From: Spirulina sp.
Lineage (GTDB): Bacteria > Cyanobacteriota > Cyanobacteriia > Cyanobacteriales > Spirulinaceae
Direction: 5' to 3'
DNA length: 38,286 bases
NCBI GenBank assembly: GCA_011390265.1
Contig: JAABSU010000004.1
Span: 1 to 38,286, forward strand
The position numbers and the translations under genes were made by a program. The notes beneath the pieces were generated by a model. The model was not told the DNA's origin. It did no database searches and saw only the letters and a program-made list of their open reading frames with translations. Positions within the stretch are counted from its first letter, which is position 1, and the number at the start of each line of letters is the position of its first letter. Positions 1-9,523 of this stretch are shown here, one piece after another.

Positions 1-1
1 G

Positions 2-76
2 CCGTTAAAGGTGCCTGAGGGTTTAGATGATTGGCAGATTACCCATCAAACCCTCTTCGATTGGCTCAAGGTTTAG
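2..76 (+). CDS. 3' end of a CDS truncated by the window start (…PLKVPEGLDDWQITHQTLFDWLKV*), family unknown
   Basis: Open frame from base 2 to TAG at 74-76, convergent with the next gene. Confidence 0.5.
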   Translation, partial: PLKVPEGLDDWQITHQTLFDWLKV

Positions 77-82
77 GCGTTT

Positions 83-700
83 TTAGAAACGATAGGCGCG
101 ATCGCCCACCCACAACGTCGCGGGAACCGCATGATTCCCCTTAACCCGCACCTCCACCACCATCGGCGGATCGGTGGGAAAACGGCGGTTAATATCGGCA
201 ATGTGGTCGTTGATTCCGTCTTTTTGATCCTCCGGCATATAGTACCGCTCCAGGCCGTAGGTCACTTGACCATAGTACAATTGCCCCGCTAACGCCACCT
301 CATCAATGGCCAAATCTTTGGGGGGATTCAACCCCACCGCCACCGGCTCCCAAGGGGTCGGAATCCCTTGGTTCATCTCCGTTTCAGGACTCCCCAAGGT
401 GACATAGATCAGCATCGGTTGAAAAGCATTATCTGCATCCGCTTCTAACTCAGCCTTAATCGTCTCCCAACCAGGCAATTTTTCCAGGATTGAAACTTGG
501 GAAATATCGTAATTGAGGGTTTGAGAATAGCCCCGTAACAAATCGTAGGGATCGACGGGGGCAGTTTGGAGAATGACCGGTTCCCCCGCAAAGTAAGTGA
601 TCATCGCTTGGGCAGGAACGCCAACAATTAGGGCAAATTGGGCCAAAAGGGTGACGGCAAAACGCCAGGGGGGGGTAGTGGTGTCCGAGGTTGTGGTCAT
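83..700 (-). CDS. GDYXXLXY domain protein
   Basis: N-terminal TM segment then 'DPYDLLRGYSQTLNYD', matching the GDYXXLXY signature. Confidence 0.85.
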   Translation of the reverse strand: MTTTSDTTTPPWRFAVTLLAQFALIVGVPAQAMITYFAGEPVILQTAPVDPYDLLRGYSQTLNYDISQVSILEKLPGWETIKAELEADADNAFQPMLIYVTLGSPETEMNQGIPTPWEPVAVGLNPPKDLAIDEVALAGQLYYGQVTYGLERYYMPEDQKDGINDHIADINRRFPTDPPMVVEVRVKGNHAVPATLWVGDRAYRF

Positions 701-892
701 GGGAATTGCTGGGGTGGGATGTGGCCTATTTTAGGAGGGCGATCGCCCCCTGTTCCCCCCATGGGTCAATTTCGCGATCGCCACAAACCAAGAAGCGGGC
801 GATCGCCCAATCGATAGAGATGTATTTATCTATACAAACAATAATCAAAAATTCCATGATTGTAGGCCTGAACTATAAAGGAATTGCTAAGA

Positions 893-2587
893 ATGCTGTT
901 GTCGTGGATACGGGCGGTCATTAGCCGTCGCCGCTGGATCAAGTTTGCCTCAGGGATATTGCTGGGGTTTACCCTCTCCCTGGCCTTATTAACTGCCTGT
1001 CAGCCCGCCGCTGACGTGACAGATTCCGCCCCCAGCGTCCCCGATGGAGGAGGATCCGGCGGCACAGTGCGCATCGGCATGACCGCCTCAGATATTCCCC
1101 TCACCGCCGGAGCACCTAACTCCGGGTTTGAAGGAGTGCGTTTCACCGGCATGACCCTCTACGATGCCCTCGTCACCTGGGATTTATCCGTTAGTGATCA
1201 ACCCGCTCCCCTCGTGCCCCAATTGGCAACGGAGTGGTCAGTAGATGAAGCGGATCCTCGCCTGTGGACATTTAAACTGCGGGAAGGAGTCAAGTTTCAC
1301 GATGGTTCAGACTTTAACGCCGATGCGGTGGTCTTCAACTTTGAAAAAATCTTTGATGAAAACGCCCCCCACTACGATGCCCGCCAATCCGCCCAAGTAA
1401 TCGCCCGGCTGCCGGCCTACGAAAGCATTCGCAAAGTTGACGACTACACCGTTGAGATCACCACTAAAACCCCTTCCTCACTGCTGATCAACCAACTGCC
1501 CTTTATGTTCTTCTCCAGCCCCGCCCACTATGAGGCTCTAGGGGAAGATTGGACAGCCTTTGAACAGGATCCCTCTGGAACAGGCCCCTTCATGTTGGAG
1601 GAACTCGTGCCCCGGGAGCGGGCTGTGCTCGTGCCTAATCCTAACTATTGGGATGAAAACCGCATGGCCAAAGCCGACCGCATTGAACTGATCCCAATCC
1701 CCGAAGGCACAACCCGCGCCAATGCCCTGTTAGCGGGACAAGTGGATTGGATTGAAGCCCCGCCAGCGGATACCTTGGCGATGCTGGAAAGTCGCGGCTT
1801 TGAAATTACCAGCAATGGCTACCCGCACCTTTGGCCCTGGCAATTCAGTTTTGCGGAAGGGTCGCCCTGGCTGGATAAACGGGTGCGCCAAGCGGCTAAC
1901 CTTGCCATCAACCGGGAGGAAATCCAAGCCCTTTTAGGGGGCAATATGATTCCGGCCAAGGGGATCTTGCTTCCCGATGATCCCGCCTTTGGGAATCCTG
2001 CCTTTGATGTGCATTATGACCCCGATGCGGCGTTGGCATTGCTGGAAGAGGCGGGCTATGGCCCCGATAATCCGCTGGATGTGAAGGTGTTGATTTCCAC
2101 TTCGGGGTCGGGGCAGATGCAGCCACAGCCGATGAATGAGTTGATTCAGCAGCAGTTGGCAGCGGTGGGGATTAACGTTGATTTTGAGGTGTTGGTGTGG
2201 GAAACGCTCTTTGATAACTGGCGACAGGGGGCGGAACATCCCGACTCTCGCGGTGCCCATGCCACCAATATCACGTTTGCCACCCATGACCCCTTTGCGG
2301 CAATGGTGCGCTTTGTTTACACCGACAGTGCGCCCCCTAACTCCCTCAACTGGGGGTTGTATAGCAATCCGGAAGTGGATGCCTTAATTGAGGAATTGCA
2401 AACCACCTTTGATCCCGAAGCCAATCTTGCTGTTTATCAGCAACTTCATGAAACCTTGGTGGAAGATGCGCCCTTCCTGTTTGTGGCCCATGATGTGGGG
2501 CCGCGGGCGATGCGCAGTGAGGTGGGCGGTTTTGTCCAGGCGAAAAGTTGGTTTCAGGATATTACGCCGGTTTATCTCACGGAATAG
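893..2587 (+). CDS. Peptide/nickel-type ABC transporter substrate-binding lipoprotein (SBP family 5)
   Basis: Lipobox 'LALLTAC'; SBP_bac_5-like 'WTFKLREGVKFHDGSDFNADAVVFNFE'. ORF track starts at TTG 884; ATG 893 is in frame. Confidence 0.92.
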   Translation: MLLSWIRAVISRRRWIKFASGILLGFTLSLALLTACQPAADVTDSAPSVPDGGGSGGTVRIGMTASDIPLTAGAPNSGFEGVRFTGMTLYDALVTWDLSVSDQPAPLVPQLATEWSVDEADPRLWTFKLREGVKFHDGSDFNADAVVFNFEKIFDENAPHYDARQSAQVIARLPAYESIRKVDDYTVEITTKTPSSLLINQLPFMFFSSPAHYEALGEDWTAFEQDPSGTGPFMLEELVPRERAVLVPNPNYWDENRMAKADRIELIPIPEGTTRANALLAGQVDWIEAPPADTLAMLESRGFEITSNGYPHLWPWQFSFAEGSPWLDKRVRQAANLAINREEIQALLGGNMIPAKGILLPDDPAFGNPAFDVHYDPDAALALLEEAGYGPDNPLDVKVLISTSGSGQMQPQPMNELIQQQLAAVGINVDFEVLVWETLFDNWRQGAEHPDSRGAHATNITFATHDPFAAMVRFVYTDSAPPNSLNWGLYSNPEVDALIEELQTTFDPEANLAVYQQLHETLVEDAPFLFVAHDVGPRAMRSEVGGFVQAKSWFQDITPVYLTE

Positions 2588-2693
2588 TTCGTAAAGATGG
2601 GGGCGATCCGCCGACGGATCTGCCCCGATCGCATTGCTCTTGTGGTTTTCCCCCAACCCTCTGATCCCGATCGCCCTAACCCAAGATCTCCCA

Positions 2694-3629
2694 ATGTTTT
2701 TATATATTTGCCGTCGCATTGTTTACACCGTCCCCATTGCCTTAGCGGTGGCGGTGGTGTGCTTTTCCCTAGTGCATTTGGCTCCGGGGGATCCCCTGTC
2801 GGCGGTGATTCCGGCGGATGCCCCGGCTGAAGTGGTGGAGCGGATTGTGAAAGCCTATGGGATGGATCGCCCCTTGCCGGTGCAGTTCTTTTCCTGGTTG
2901 GGACGGGCGATCCAGGGGGATCTAGGGGTTTCGGTGGCGACGGGGCGGCCGGTGGCGGCGGAAATTAGTCGGGCGTTGGGCAGTACGTTTATTTTGGCCT
3001 TCGCGGCGGCTCTGTTGGGTTTCCTCTTTGGCATTTTGTTTGGGACGATCGCCGCCTTTTTGCAAGGACGGTGGAGCGATCGCCTTGTGACCGGCATTGC
3101 CCTGTTTGGCGTATCGGTTCCCCATTATTGGCTGGGGCTGCTGTTGGTGATTATCTTTTCAGTACAGTTGGATTGGTTGCCCTCCTTGGGGGCGGGATCC
3201 GGCTCGTTTATGGATCGTTTCCCCTATTTGATTTTGCCAGCGGTAACGATGAGCTTTATTCCCATGGGCATTGTCACCCGGACGGTGCGATCGACGGTTT
3301 CAGAACTGCTCGGATCGGAGTTTGTCACCTCCCTGCGGGCGCGGGGTTTAAGCAATGTCAGCATTGCCAAGCACGTTGCTAAAAATGCCGCCCCTTCGGT
3401 GTTGGCGGTGATGGGTTTACAGTTTGGCTACCTTTTGGGAGGGTCGATCCTCGTGGAAACCGTGTTTTCCTGGCCCGGCACTGGCTACCTCCTCAATGGG
3501 GCGATTTTCCAGCGGGATATCCCCCTCTTACAGGGAATTATTCTCACCCTCTCGATGTTTTTTGTCGCCCTCAATCTCTTCGTGGATGTGTTGCAAACCC
3601 TGTTTGATCCCCGCATTCGCCGCAGTTAG
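2694..3629 (+). CDS. ABC transporter permease (OppB/DppB-like)
   Basis: 'MFLYICRRIVYTVPIALAVAVVCFSLVHLAPGDP' and permease EAA region; ATG 2694 preferred over 2634. Confidence 0.92.
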   Translation: MFLYICRRIVYTVPIALAVAVVCFSLVHLAPGDPLSAVIPADAPAEVVERIVKAYGMDRPLPVQFFSWLGRAIQGDLGVSVATGRPVAAEISRALGSTFILAFAAALLGFLFGILFGTIAAFLQGRWSDRLVTGIALFGVSVPHYWLGLLLVIIFSVQLDWLPSLGAGSGSFMDRFPYLILPAVTMSFIPMGIVTRTVRSTVSELLGSEFVTSLRARGLSNVSIAKHVAKNAAPSVLAVMGLQFGYLLGGSILVETVFSWPGTGYLLNGAIFQRDIPLLQGIILTLSMFFVALNLFVDVLQTLFDPRIRRS

Positions 3630-3650
3630 GCGGTCTGCCTAGGCCTCGCC

Positions 3651-4598
3651 ATGCCCGTTTGTTTGTTGATCCTTGAGAAAATTGACCCCATGCAAAATGT
3701 GACCTCTCCTTCACCCACCGCCCCCAAGGGTGCGGATGGCGGCAAACTTTCCACCCAATCTCGCGGCTATTGGGCCACGGTTTGGTTGAGCCTGCGGCGG
3801 GATCCTCTGTCTATTGCCTGTGCCACTGTCCTGGTGGGTTTGGTGCTGATCGCGGTGTTTGCGCCCCTGGTGGCTCCCCACAGTCCGGCAGAAAGCACAA
3901 TGGTGAATCGGCTCTTGCCCATTGGCAGCGCGGGCTACATCCTCGGCACCGATGAGTTGGGCCGGGATATGCTGACGCGGCTGATGTATGGGGGGCGGAT
4001 GAGCTTGGTGATGGGGATTTTGCCGGTGGTGATTGCCTTTGGGATTGGCACGAGTTTGGGACTGATGGCGGGGTTTTTCGGGGGTTGGGTGAATACGCTG
4101 GTGATGCGGACGACGGATGTGTTTTTTGCCTTTCCAGCAGTGCTGCTGGCGATCGCCATTTCTGGGGCCTTGGGGCCGGGCTTAGGCAATTCGATGCTGG
4201 CCCTCACCCTTGTATTTATCCCCCCCATTGCCCGCGTGGCCGAAAGTGTCACCACCAGGGTGCGGATGCTGGATTTTGTCGATGCGGCCCGAGCTTCCGG
4301 GGCGCATTCCGTAACGATTATCCGCATCCATGTGGTCAATAACGTCATGGGCACGGTGTTTATCTATGCGACGAGTTTGGTGTCGGTGTGCATGATTTTG
4401 GCGGCGGGTTTGAGTTTTTTAGGCTTGGGGGTGAAGCCGCCCACGCCGGAATGGGGCTTGATGCTGAATACATTGCGACAGTCGATCTATGTGCAGCCTT
4501 GGGTTTCGGTGTTGCCGGGGTTGATGATTTTCATCACCTCCCTCTGTTTTAACCTCCTTTCCGATGGGTTGCGGGGGGCGATGGATTTGAAACGTTAG
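3651..4598 (+). CDS. ABC transporter permease (OppC/DppC-like)
   Basis: 'LGTDELGRDMLTRLMYGGRMSL' DppC hallmark; ATG 3690 is an alternative start. Confidence 0.92.
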   Translation: MPVCLLILEKIDPMQNVTSPSPTAPKGADGGKLSTQSRGYWATVWLSLRRDPLSIACATVLVGLVLIAVFAPLVAPHSPAESTMVNRLLPIGSAGYILGTDELGRDMLTRLMYGGRMSLVMGILPVVIAFGIGTSLGLMAGFFGGWVNTLVMRTTDVFFAFPAVLLAIAISGALGPGLGNSMLALTLVFIPPIARVAESVTTRVRMLDFVDAARASGAHSVTIIRIHVVNNVMGTVFIYATSLVSVCMILAAGLSFLGLGVKPPTPEWGLMLNTLRQSIYVQPWVSVLPGLMIFITSLCFNLLSDGLRGAMDLKR

Positions 4599-4632
4599 CG
4601 CGTCGATTTTTTGAGCAAGGAGTAACAACACC

Positions 4633-5679
4633 ATGGCTGATTTTCTCAAGGTTGAAGGCTTACAAAAATACTTCCCCATTGGCAAAAACCTCTTGGGGCG
4701 GCCGAAACAAGTAGTTAAGGCTGTCGAACAGGTTTCTTTTACGACGGAGCGGGGTCAAACCCTGGGCATTGTCGGGGAATCCGGCTGTGGCAAATCCACC
4801 ACCGCCCGTCTGTTGATGGATTTAATTCCTCCCGATGCGGGGCGCATTACCCTTGAGGGGGAAACCTACGGGAAGGGGCGCGATCGCAAGCCGATTCGGG
4901 ATCTGCGCAAACGGATGCAAATGGTCTTTCAGGATTCCTATGCCTCCCTCAATGCCCGCCTCACCATTGAGGAAAGCATTGCCTTTGGGCCAAAAATCCA
5001 TGGGGTGAGTGAAGGGGCGGCCCGGGCCAAAGCTAGGGATCTCCTTGATCGCGTCGGCCTCGCCCCCGATAACTTCATCCGCCGTTATCCCCATGAACTC
5101 TCCGGGGGGCAACGGCAACGGGTGAATATTGCCCGTGCTCTCGCTATTGATCCTGAAATTGTCATCCTCGATGAGGCGGTATCGGCTCTTGATAAATCCG
5201 TCCAGGCTCAGGTGCTCAACCTCTTGGCGGATCTCAAAGCAGACTATGGCCTCACCTATCTCTTCATTTCCCACGACCTCAACGTCGTGCAGTATGTCAG
5301 CGATAGGGTGATTGTGATGTATTTGGGCCAGGTGGTGGAATCGGGGCCTGCCCATGCCCTCTATGCCAATCCCGCCCATCCCTACACCGCCGCCCTGCTC
5401 TCGGCCCTGCCTGCCCTCCACCCCGAAGACCGCAAAACCCACGCCCCCCTCGAAGGCGATCCCCCGAACCCCATTTCTCCCCCCAGCGGCTGCCGGTTCC
5501 ATCCCCGTTGCCCCCATGCGGAAGCGGTCTGTGCTGAAAAGATGCCGCCTTTAACGGATTTGGGGGAGGGTCGCCATGTGGCTTGCCATCTGCGCATTGA
5601 AGGTTCTGGCTATTCCGCTGTCCGTCCCATTGATGTGGGGGCGATCGCCTCGCCAACGCAGATTACCGCCCCTTCTTAA
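4633..5679 (+). CDS. Oligopeptide ABC transporter ATP-binding protein (OppF-like)
   Basis: Walker A GESGCGKST, signature LSGGQRQR, Walker B VILDEAVSALD, C-terminal oligo_HPY region 'SGCRFHPRCPHA'. Confidence 0.93.
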   Translation: MADFLKVEGLQKYFPIGKNLLGRPKQVVKAVEQVSFTTERGQTLGIVGESGCGKSTTARLLMDLIPPDAGRITLEGETYGKGRDRKPIRDLRKRMQMVFQDSYASLNARLTIEESIAFGPKIHGVSEGAARAKARDLLDRVGLAPDNFIRRYPHELSGGQRQRVNIARALAIDPEIVILDEAVSALDKSVQAQVLNLLADLKADYGLTYLFISHDLNVVQYVSDRVIVMYLGQVVESGPAHALYANPAHPYTAALLSALPALHPEDRKTHAPLEGDPPNPISPPSGCRFHPRCPHAEAVCAEKMPPLTDLGEGRHVACHLRIEGSGYSAVRPIDVGAIASPTQITAPS

Positions 5680-5720
5680 CCCTTGCAAACGCTCCTTTTC
5701 TGCACTGATGGAATTTGATT

Positions 5721-6725
5721 ATGGCTAATATTGTTGAGGTTCGCGATCTATCTGTCACCTTCAAAACATCAGAGGGATTGGTCTATGCCGTCTCTGGGGT
5801 GAATCTAGACCTAGCGGAGGGTAAGACGTTAGCCCTGATCGGCGAGTCCGGCAGTGGCAAAAGTGTGACGATGAAATCGTTGATGCGGCTCCATCCCCCC
5901 CATAAAACGGCGATCGCCGGCCAAATTACCGTCGCGGGGCAGGATGTCCTCAGTTTGGGGGGGAAGGCTCTGGGGGATCTGCGGGGCAAGGAAATTGCCA
6001 TGGTGTTTCAGGAGCCAATGCTGGCCTTTGATCCCGTGTTTACCGTTGGGGATCAGATTGCGGAGGTGGTGGTGCGCCATGAGGGTTGTAGTTATCAGGC
6101 GGGGCGCGATCGCGCTTTGGAAATGATGGAATGTGTGCAAATTCCCTCCCCCCGTAAACGCCTTGATGCCTACCCCCACGAAATGAGCGGCGGGATGCGC
6201 CAACGGGCGATGATTGCCCTGGCCCTCTCCTGTCGCCCCAAGGTCTTACTGGCGGATGAACCAACAACGGCCCTGGATGCAACGGTACAAATTCAAGTCC
6301 TGCTCTTGCTGCGGCAACTTCAGCGGGATTTGGGGATGAGTATGATTTTTGTCACCCATGATGTGGGGGTGGCGATCGAGGTGGCCGATGAGACGGCGGT
6401 GATGTATGCCGGGCGGATTATTGAGCAGGGGCCCGTTGATACGGTGATGACGAACCCGTGGCATCCCTACACCCAGGGCCTCCTGGGGGCCACTGTTTAC
6501 CCCGACATGGATCGGGAAGCGCGGCTCGTGGCCATTCCCGGCGCACCGCCGCAACTGTACCGCCAAATTACCGAATGTGCCTTTGCCCCCCGCTGTCCCC
6601 ACGCCGTTGAGGAATGTCTTCAACCGCTACCGCCCCCGATGGTGATGGGCGATCGCATGGCCCGCTGTGTGCGGTTGCCGGAGGTGGCCCAGTTGGCAGA
6701 GAACGCAGTAACTACGCCCTCTTAA
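5721..6725 (+). CDS. Oligopeptide ABC transporter ATP-binding protein (OppD-like)
   Basis: Walker A GESGSGKS, MSGGMRQR, LLADEPTTALD, 'ECAFAPRCPHA'. Confidence 0.93.
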   Translation: MANIVEVRDLSVTFKTSEGLVYAVSGVNLDLAEGKTLALIGESGSGKSVTMKSLMRLHPPHKTAIAGQITVAGQDVLSLGGKALGDLRGKEIAMVFQEPMLAFDPVFTVGDQIAEVVVRHEGCSYQAGRDRALEMMECVQIPSPRKRLDAYPHEMSGGMRQRAMIALALSCRPKVLLADEPTTALDATVQIQVLLLLRQLQRDLGMSMIFVTHDVGVAIEVADETAVMYAGRIIEQGPVDTVMTNPWHPYTQGLLGATVYPDMDREARLVAIPGAPPQLYRQITECAFAPRCPHAVEECLQPLPPPMVMGDRMARCVRLPEVAQLAENAVTTPS

Positions 6726-6750
6726 GGCGGGTAGGGTTAGGATCTGAACG

Positions 6751-6799
6751 AAAAAAGGATGCAAGGATGGTTCCCACAGAACCGCTCACCTGCATCCTT
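6751..6799 (-). terminator. Rho-independent-type terminator for the DUF4327-like gene (nested hairpin)
   Basis: AAGGATGCA (6755-6763) / TGCATCCTT (6791-6799) perfect 9-bp stem with inner GGTTC-CCACA-GAACC; read on the minus strand it is followed by TTTTTT. Confidence 0.7.
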
Positions 6800-6828
6800 A
6801 CCCGGTGGATCTCTGCAATCCTAGGGAT

Positions 6829-7053
6829 CTACTCTTCGTCTTCGTCCCAGGCTTCCACCAGCAGGATTTCGCTAACAGGATCCTGCATCGCAAAGCCAAA
6901 ATCCAGCAGTTCTTGCTTCCAGTGGCTCCAGTCATCCCCATAGAGGAAGGCAATCTTCCAAATGCTATCGCCGGGTTTGAGGATATTGGAATCCACCAAA
7001 GAACGCACTTTCCGTTGTAACTTCACCATAGGGTGAGCAACTTGTTGAGTCAT
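6829..7053 (-). CDS. DUF4327-like small cyanobacterial protein
   Basis: 'MTQQVAHPMVKLQRKVRSLVDSNILKPGDSIWKIAFLYGDDWSHWKQELLDFGFAMQDPVSEIL'; internal Met at 7053 preferred. Confidence 0.65.
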   Translation of the reverse strand: MTQQVAHPMVKLQRKVRSLVDSNILKPGDSIWKIAFLYGDDWSHWKQELLDFGFAMQDPVSEILLVEAWDEDEE

Positions 7054-7269
7054 ACGCTGTTTGTGATTATTTAATAAATGGTGCAAACTTTTTGTTCTTG
7101 CGCTCCCGATCCCTAGGGTTTCCACTACGAGGAGAGGATCTGTTGGAGGTTCACTGCTTATTCTTTTAGCGCAAAAAGAACCCTAAATGCAAGGGTTTAC
7201 CCTGATCTGGCGAAAATTATTTAGATTTTCTTAAGATTTTCGCTTCCCGCCCTAGGATAGTCAGTTGAT

Positions 7270-7320
7270 GTAGGGGCGAAAAATTTTTGTGCCTCCGGCA
7301 GGCTTACGCCAACGCCCCTC
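7270..7320. repeat. Interrupted copy of the TAGGGGCGAAAAATTTTT…CGCCCCT palindrome carrying a ~24-bp GC-rich insert
   Basis: Left arm TAGGGGCGAAAAATTTTT identical to 8442-8459; GTGCCTCCGGCAGGCTTACGCCAA intervenes before CGCCCCT. Confidence 0.7.
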
Positions 7321-7351
7321 CGCAGATCTAAAGTTCTTGGCTCATCGCGAA

Positions 7352-7391
7352 AGTGGGCTGAAGCCCACTGTGGAACCCGTTTTAACGGGTT
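7352..7391. repeat. Pair of perfect short hairpins in an intergenic region
   Basis: AGTGGGCT-GA-AGCCCACT (7352-7369) and AACCCGTT-TT-AACGGGTT (7374-7391). Confidence 0.75.
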
Positions 7392-7413
7392 TTCGCTCTG
7401 AGGTGGGGTAAAC

Positions 7414-8388
7414 CTAATGCAACGCTGCCAAGGCCTCGGGAGTTAAGCGGGGGCCGTATTGCGTCACCACCTGGGCGGCGGCCCGGGAGGCGAGTCGGCC
7501 CGCTTCGGGGTAGCTCATGCCGTGGGTGATGCCGTAGAGGAAGGCTCCGGCATAGGTATCGCCGGCCCCCACGGTATCGATCGCCTTTACTGGCATTGGC
7601 TCAATCTCGTGTAATTGTTCCCCATCAAAAACGAGGGAACCGGCAGGGCCAAGGGTGAGGGCAAAAGTGCGGGCCAGGGTTTTGAGGTAGGCGATCGCCT
7701 CCTCCCGGTCTTCTACCCCTGCCAACGTCATCGCTTCGGCCTCATTGGCAAAGAGCAAATCCACCCCCGGCCCGATGATCTCCAGCAGACCATCCCGGAA
7801 AAACTTGGCCATATTGGGATCTGAAAGGGAAAAACTGGTTTTCACCCCGGCATCCCGCGCAAAATTCAACCCGGTAATCGCCGCATCTTTGCCCGTGGGG
7901 GATGTGACCAGATAGCCCTCGGTGTAGAGATATTGGGCTTGGGCCAGGGACGTGCTATCAATTTCGGCGGGGGAAATATCCGCACTAATCCCTAAAAAGG
8001 TGTTCATGGTGCGATCGGCATCGGGGGTGACGAAGACTAGGCATTTCCCCGTTACCCCTTCCGTCCGGGGTTGGTGTTGGAGGTTGGTATCCAGGCCACA
8101 TTCCAGCAAGTCGGAGAGGAAAAAACCGCCCGTGGGATCACTGGCCACCTTACAGGCGTAGTAACCTTTGCCCCCCAATTGGCTGAGGGTGACGAGGGTA
8201 TTGGCGGCGGAGCCACCGCTGGCCTTTTTGCACTCCACCCCCTGAAGATGAACCACAATCTCGCTTTGGCGCAGTTCATCCACCAACGTCATCACGCCCT
8301 TTTCAATCTTCAATGCTGCTAACTGCTCTGGTGTAACCTCATATTCCATATCCACCAAGGCGTTGCCGATGCCGTAAACGTCATACAT
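7414..8388 (-). CDS. PfkB-family carbohydrate/adenosine kinase
   Basis: '[36 protein letters not shown]' and C-terminal '[16 protein letters not shown]'. Confidence 0.9.
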   Translation of the reverse strand: MYDVYGIGNALVDMEYEVTPEQLAALKIEKGVMTLVDELRQSEIVVHLQGVECKKASGGSAANTLVTLSQLGGKGYYACKVASDPTGGFFLSDLLECGLDTNLQHQPRTEGVTGKCLVFVTPDADRTMNTFLGISADISPAEIDSTSLAQAQYLYTEGYLVTSPTGKDAAITGLNFARDAGVKTSFSLSDPNMAKFFRDGLLEIIGPGVDLLFANEAEAMTLAGVEDREEAIAYLKTLARTFALTLGPAGSLVFDGEQLHEIEPMPVKAIDTVGAGDTYAGAFLYGITHGMSYPEAGRLASRAAAQVVTQYGPRLTPEALAALH

Positions 8389-8441
8389 AAGCCAATTTTA
8401 AAAATTTGCAAGTTTAAGCCTTTGGATGATACCGCGACCTG

Positions 8442-8467
8442 TAGGGGCGAAAAATTTTTCGCCCCTA
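8442..8467. repeat. Perfect 26-bp palindrome (possible terminator/repeat)
   Basis: TAGGGGCGAAAAATTTTTCGCCCCTA equals its own reverse complement. Confidence 0.85.
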
Positions 8468-8492
8468 GAATTGTTCGCCCCCACCGGATGTA

Positions 8493-9365
8493 TCAACCAA
8501 AACGGCGGCGGAGGAGGGGTTGAATCATCAGCAGAACCACCACATCAAAGGCCAACAACACCGCCAACATCACCCCAAAATTGAGATCTCCCCAGGGGGC
8601 CGCCATCACGGGACTGGTGAGCGACCATTGGGCATTGAAATAGATGTAGCGGATCGGCTCGATCGCATAGGTGAGGGGGTTCAATGCCGCCAACCATCGC
8701 AACCAGGGGGCCATGAAGGAGAGGGGGGCGAGGGCGGTGCTGGCGAACAGGAGGGGTAAGTTAGTCACAAAGATCACGGCAATTAATTCAATATGTCCCG
8801 GTAGGGCAAAGGCCAGCCCCAAACTGAGGGCCGTGACCCCTAAAACGATGAGCAGGACAATGAGGGCGATCGCCCCCAACCCCACCACACCGGGCAACCC
8901 CGCCCCCAGAGCCGCACTCGCGCCAATAATCACCACCGTTTGAATAAATGCCAGGGTAATAATGTAGATGGTTGAAGCCGCCACAATCGAATAGCGGGAA
9001 GCCAGCGGCGCGACTAGGAGGCGATTTAAAAACCCAAATTCTCGGTCAAACATCACCGGCAGCCCCGCATTGAGCGCCCCCGAAAACGCCGTAAACACAA
9101 TCACCCCCGGCGCGAGAAATTGGCCATAGTGAACATCAGGGCCAAACAAACTTTGGGGCGCATTGGTAAACAACGCCCCAAACAAAATCAACCACATCAT
9201 CGGTTGAATCACCCCCGCCACCAATGTGGAGGGCCGCCGTTGCAGTTGAATAAATAGCCGCTGGGTGAGGGCAATGGTTTCCTGTGTAAATTCCGCCAGC
9301 GCTCCCGGCTCTGGGGTTGAGCTTACTTTCGGGGCAAGGGTCGTGGGACTGATGGATGGACTCAT
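8493..9365 (-). CDS. ABC-2 type transporter permease (DrrB-like)
   Basis: Multi-TM; 'FIQLQRRPSTLVAGVIQPMMWLILFGALF', 'EFGFLNRLLVAPLASRYSIVAAST'. Confidence 0.9.
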   Translation of the reverse strand: MSPSISPTTLAPKVSSTPEPGALAEFTQETIALTQRLFIQLQRRPSTLVAGVIQPMMWLILFGALFTNAPQSLFGPDVHYGQFLAPGVIVFTAFSGALNAGLPVMFDREFGFLNRLLVAPLASRYSIVAASTIYIITLAFIQTVVIIGASAALGAGLPGVVGLGAIALIVLLIVLGVTALSLGLAFALPGHIELIAVIFVTNLPLLFASTALAPLSFMAPWLRWLAALNPLTYAIEPIRYIYFNAQWSLTSPVMAAPWGDLNFGVMLAVLLAFDVVVLLMIQPLLRRRFG

Positions 9366-9410
9366 GGTTAGGATTTTAAAGGAGGGTTTAAAAGAGAATC
9401 TTTCTGAAAA

Positions 9411-9460
9411 GTCCCCTTTTTTTTACGCCGAAGGCGCATCCCCGAAGGGGCTTAGGGGGA
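9411..9460. repeat. Dispersed repeat, copy 1 (CCCCTTTTT…TACGCCGAAGGCGCATCCCCGAAGGGGCTTAGGGGG)
   Basis: Near-identical to 19770-19817. Confidence 0.8.
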
Positions 9461-9479
9461 TTTAGGGGAATCCTGGCTC

Positions 9480-9515
9480 AAAGTCCCCCTTTTTAAGGGG
9501 GATTGAGGGGGATCT
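9480..9515. repeat. Uninterrupted CCCCCTTTTTAAGGGGG palindrome related to the 9411-9460 element
   Basis: AAAGTCCCCCTTTTTAAGGGGGATTGAGGGGGATC. Confidence 0.75.
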
Positions 9516-9523
9516 TTCCGGAT

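Noticed and set aside
4822-5517. 231-aa minus-strand ORF
   Set aside because: Antisense shadow of the OppF-like ATPase with no recognisable motif.
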